Positions 5,770 through 8,298 of a stretch of 8,298 nucleotides of DNA are shown piece after piece. Position numbers and translations under genes: made by a program. A model generated the notes under the pieces. It was not told the origin of the DNA, ran no database searches, and worked only from the letters and a program-made list of their open reading frames with translations. Where the stretch lies: positions 1 through 8,298 of the forward strand of contig CAAGLA010000052.1 in assembly GCA_900770655.1 (NCBI GenBank). Direction: 5' to 3'. Source of the DNA: Bacteroidaceae bacterium. Lineage in GTDB: Bacteria; Bacteroidota; Bacteroidia; Bacteroidales; Bacteroidaceae. Each line of letters begins with the position of its first letter. The first letter of the stretch is position 1.

Positions 5770-7607
5770 TAACAAAGATGAACAAACTGACACTTCTTAT
5801 TTATCATAAGGAGTATACCGCTTTCCTCGAACGCCTTCGCGAGGTGGGGGTGGTGCATATAGCGGAACGCGAGAACGGCACACCCGAAAACAGCGAACTC
5901 GAAGAATTGCTTGCGCTGTCGGCGCGTTACAGACGTGTGATTAAGCGCCTCGAAGCATTGCAAGTGGAAAATTGTGCTCCTGCAGGTGATGTTGCAGAAT
6001 CGGGCGCGGTGCTTGCTGAGTTCGATACCATTGTTGCGGAAATTGAGAACCACAATGCTCTGCAACAGGTTGTGGAAAAGGATATTGCAACTGTTGAGCC
6101 GTGGGGCGAATTCAGCTATGGTACCATAGATAAACTGGCCGCAGCAGGTTATGAAATTCGCTTTTTCATTGCCAATGGCAAGAGTTTTGACACAGCTTGG
6201 GTCGATAAATACAATGCCATAGTGGTTGCTGAACGGCAGTCGCGCAAGTATTTCGTTACTCTCACCCCTTGCGGAACAGAGGTGGATATAGATGCCGAAC
6301 CGGCCAAGTTGCCATCTTCGTCGTTGTCGTCTCTTAAGGCCGAAAGCGAGCGCATTGCTGCCGATATTGCCGGTTCTGCTCAGGCGCTCACTACGCTTGC
6401 AGTGGAGAAGTTGAATACTTTGAAGGCGGCTTACAAACAGCTGCTCGGAAAAATAGAATTCTCAAAGGTCGCTCTCGACGGCGAGAAGGTTTCGGGTGAC
6501 AAACTGTTGCTGCTCGAAGGCTGGGTACCCGAAGAGAATGTGGCAGAACTGAAGGCTATGCTCGACGAGAGCGGTGCGTTCTACGAACTGAGAGCGGCCC
6601 GCCGTGGCGACAGCTTCCCTGTGAAGTTCAAGAACAATGCCTATACCAGAATGTACGAGGTGCTGACAAAGATGTACGGTATGCCAAGTGGTACCGACTT
6701 TGACCCCACACCTATTGTGGCTCCCTTCTTCTCGCTCTTCTTCGCATTCTGTATGGGTGATGCCGGTTATGGTCTTGTACTTATTCTTCTTGGTTTCATA
6801 CTAAAGAAGAAACTTTGCAAGGACCTTGCAGGAATGATGAATCTTGTAATAACGCTGGGTATATGTACCACGGTTCTTGGTGCATTGCTTGGCACCTTCT
6901 TTGGTATGAGCATTTTGGGATTCGATATTCCTCAGCAACTGAAGAGCTTTATAATATCGGGCAACGTGGAGCTCTTTGGCTCTACTTATGACAAACAGAT
7001 GATTCTTGCTCTTGCGATAGGTATCGTACATATATCTATAGCAATGACCGTGAAAGCCATTAATACCACATTCTTCTTTGGTTTCAAAGAGTCGCTCAGC
7101 GCGTGGGGGTGGTGGCTTGTTGTCGTGGGCGGAACCATTATAGGAACACTCTCGTTCCTGAGTGTAATTCCGGCCGAAATGTCGAAATGGGCTCTTATTG
7201 CTGTAGGTGGCTTGGGCGCAGTAGGCATATACCTTCTTAACGATGTACGCAGGAACGTTTTTGTAAATATAGGTGCCGGCCTGTGGGATACATACAATAT
7301 GGCTTCGGGCCTTTTGGGTGATATCCTTTCCTATATACGCTTGTTTGCCTTAGGACTTGCAGGAGGTATGCTGGGCCAGACTTTCAATAGCCTTGCTCTT
7401 ATGGTTGTAGATGGCCAAGAGGGTGCAGGTGCTGTGTTGGGCTGGGTAGGCTTTGGTCTTATAATAATTTTTGGCCATACGCTAAATATTGCAATGTCGT
7501 GTCTGAGCGCATTCGTACACCCCTTGCGTCTTACATTCGTGGAGTATTTCAAAAATGCCGGTTACGAAGGTAAAGGCGTTGAATATAAACCGTTTAAAAA
7601 TGAATAA
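5766..7607 (+). CDS. atpI: V/A-type ATPase subunit I (membrane stator, a-type)
   Basis: A 613-residue membrane stator subunit (Vph1/a-subunit family) that provides the ion half-channels facing the K ring and anchors the peripheral stalks. Residues 1 to about 310 are a soluble domain with coiled-coil stretches, beginning MITKMNKLTLLIYHKE. From about 317 come hydrophobic segments: roughly 317-346 (with the conserved GDAGYGL), 357-384, 412-433, 447-468, 475-491, 516-548 and 556-583. Arg525 in SYIRLFALGLA is the essential channel arginine (Arg735 of yeast Vph1). A second conserved region, SAFVHPLRLTFVEYFKNAGY, carries His585, Arg588 and Glu593, and the end GKGVEYKPF is typical. The start at 5766 overlaps the D stop by four bases and gives the family-like N-terminus. 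A Met at residue 5 is a less likely alternative. K begins 27 bases later. Confidence 0.97.
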   Translation: MITKMNKLTLLIYHKEYTAFLERLREVGVVHIAERENGTPENSELEELLALSARYRRVIKRLEALQVENCAPAGDVAESGAVLAEFDTIVAEIENHNALQQVVEKDIATVEPWGEFSYGTIDKLAAAGYEIRFFIANGKSFDTAWVDKYNAIVVAERQSRKYFVTLTPCGTEVDIDAEPAKLPSSSLSSLKAESERIAADIAGSAQALTTLAVEKLNTLKAAYKQLLGKIEFSKVALDGEKVSGDKLLLLEGWVPEENVAELKAMLDESGAFYELRAARRGDSFPVKFKNNAYTRMYEVLTKMYGMPSGTDFDPTPIVAPFFSLFFAFCMGDAGYGLVLILLGFILKKKLCKDLAGMMNLVITLGICTTVLGALLGTFFGMSILGFDIPQQLKSFIISGNVELFGSTYDKQMILALAIGIVHISIAMTVKAINTTFFFGFKESLSAWGWWLVVVGGTIIGTLSFLSVIPAEMSKWALIAVGGLGAVGIYLLNDVRRNVFVNIGAGLWDTYNMASGLLGDILSYIRLFALGLAGGMLGQTFNSLALMVVDGQEGAGAVLGWVGFGLIIIFGHTLNIAMSCLSAFVHPLRLTFVEYFKNAGYEGKGVEYKPFKNE

Positions 7608-7634
7608 ATTATAAATATCTAAAATTAAAGAATT

Positions 7635-8054
7635 ATGGAACTATTATTGGGTTATTTAGGAATGGGTCTTATGTTGGGACTCGCAGGTATCGGCAGTTGC
7701 TATGGTACTACAATCGCAGGTAATGCTGCAGAAGGTGCATTGAAGAAGGACTCTTCAAAGTCTTCGGGCTATATGATTCTTTCGGCACTTCCCGCAACAC
7801 AGGGTCTTTATGGTTTCTTGGCTTTTCTTCTGCACTTCGATAAGGTAGCAGAGAATCCACTCCTTTGGTTCGGTGTAGGTGTTGGCGTGGGCCTTGTTTG
7901 TCTTTTCTCTGCTATACGTCAGGGACAGGTATGTGCAAACGGTATCATTGGTATCTCACAGGGCCACGATGTCCAAACAAATACAATGATTTATGCAGCT
8001 TTCCCTGAATTCTATGCAATTCTTGCGTTGGTTGCAACCTTCCTTGTAAAATAA
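7635..8054 (+). CDS. atpK: V/A-type ATPase subunit K (proteolipid rotor ring)
   Basis: A 139-residue proteolipid with four membrane helices (roughly 3-29, 45-68, 76-99, 117-138), arranged as two related hairpins. It forms the rotor ring that carries ions past subunit I. The ion-binding glutamate is Glu125 in AAFPEFYAIL. The first hairpin has Gln56 at the matching place (ATQGLYGF), so each subunit holds one ion site, as in duplicated V-type proteolipids. Leu52, Thr55, Gln56, Gln96, Glu125 and Tyr59 align with Leu61, Thr64, Gln65, Gln110, Glu139 and Tyr68 of the Na+-binding Enterococcus hirae NtpK, so Na+ coupling is predicted (inference from residues). The protein is somewhat shorter than NtpK (156 residues). 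It is last in the operon, and the terminator follows 16 bases after the stop. Confidence 0.96.
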   Translation: MELLLGYLGMGLMLGLAGIGSCYGTTIAGNAAEGALKKDSSKSSGYMILSALPATQGLYGFLAFLLHFDKVAENPLLWFGVGVGVGLVCLFSAIRQGQVCANGIIGISQGHDVQTNTMIYAAFPEFYAILALVATFLVK

Positions 8055-8070
8055 GAATCGTAATACTGTA

Positions 8071-8112
8071 AAACGATATGTAGCGGAGTTCTCTGCTGCA
8101 TATCGTTTTTTT
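8071..8112 (+). terminator. Strong rho-independent terminator of the operon
   Basis: AACGATATG (8072-8080) pairs perfectly with CATATCGTT (8099-8107). The stem continues inward through 8081-8087/8092-8098 with two wobble pairs and closes on the four-base loop GTTC, giving about 16 bp. A run of seven T's (8106-8112) follows at once. It lies just after the K stop and marks the end of the operon. On the other strand only four T's follow the stem, so it would be a weaker terminator in that direction. Confidence 0.93.
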
Positions 8113-8298
8113 ATGCTTTGTTGTAGCCATTATGTTGCCGCACACTTCCTTAACAGAATTAAACCATTCAGTATAAATTTAGTGTGGGAATGTTTGTTTG
8201 CAAGCAAGTTTACACACTTGCATATCCGCAATTATTGAGAGTGCCGGTGGTTTATTAACAATACTTTTGCTATGTTCATTGCTAGAGTAATTTCAAAC
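8113..8298. other. Downstream intergenic stretch, no gene seen
   Basis: No coding sequence, RNA gene or element is recognisable in these last 186 bases. There is a small hairpin, GCAAGT (8204-8209) with ACTTGC (8216-8221) around six bases. A TTTG at 8266-8269, followed 18 bases later by TAATTTCA (8288-8295), is an imperfect Bacteroidetes-type promoter candidate for a gene beyond the right edge. Neither is convincing alone. Confidence 0.5.

Noticed and set aside
5137..5793. A 218-codon minus-strand reading frame covering subunit D, longer than D itself
   Set aside because: D carries clear family signatures, fits the operon spacing and overlaps I by ATGA. The minus-strand product is Leu/Arg/Tyr-rich and unrecognisable, as expected for a shadow.
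7945..8145. A minus-strand reading frame spanning the end of K and the terminator
   Set aside because: It runs through the terminator hairpin and opposite the well-supported K gene. The product is unrecognisable.

Overview
The window carries one complete operon for a V/A-type (rotary) ATPase, transcribed left to right. The gene order is E - DUF2764-family protein - A - B - D - I - K (598 to 8054), and the operon closes with a strong intrinsic terminator. This is the compact bacterial V-type layout known from Bacteroidetes, spirochaetes and chlamydiae. The host is most likely a member of the Bacteroidales (Bacteroides/Prevotella-like). Signs for this are the moderate GC content, A/T-rich leaders without clear Shine-Dalgarno sequences, upstream boxes matching the Bacteroides -7 consensus TAnnTTTG, and the gene order. 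The genus cannot be fixed from this window.

Layout. Positions 1-597 hold no gene I can support. They contain an unexplained hairpin at the left edge, two copies of a roughly 125-base structured direct repeat (166-290 and 322-445), and an AT-rich stretch with two candidate promoters. From 598 to 8054 seven genes lie on the + strand with gaps of only 3 to 27 bases, and D and I overlap by four bases (ATGA). A 16-bp hairpin followed by seven T's (8071-8112) ends the unit. The last 186 bases contain no recognisable gene.

How the genes work together. A (catalytic, intact P-loop) and B (non-catalytic, degenerate P-loop) form the hexameric head. D is the central rotor shaft. E is the peripheral stalk. 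I is the membrane stator with the essential arginine. K is the proteolipid rotor ring. No gene is recognisable at first sight for subunits C, F, G or H. The DUF2764 protein sits exactly where C-F sits in the Thermus-type operon (E-C-F-A-B-D) and has three motif blocks that read like the three-part subunit C/AC39 pattern, so I propose it is the divergent rotor-ring socket (subunit C/d).

The K protein keeps every residue that coordinates Na+ in the Enterococcus hirae K ring, so the enzyme is predicted to be Na+-coupled. The window is a well-known type of operon, not a wholly new system. The points most worth following are the DUF2764 assignment, the missing subunits and the upstream structured repeats.
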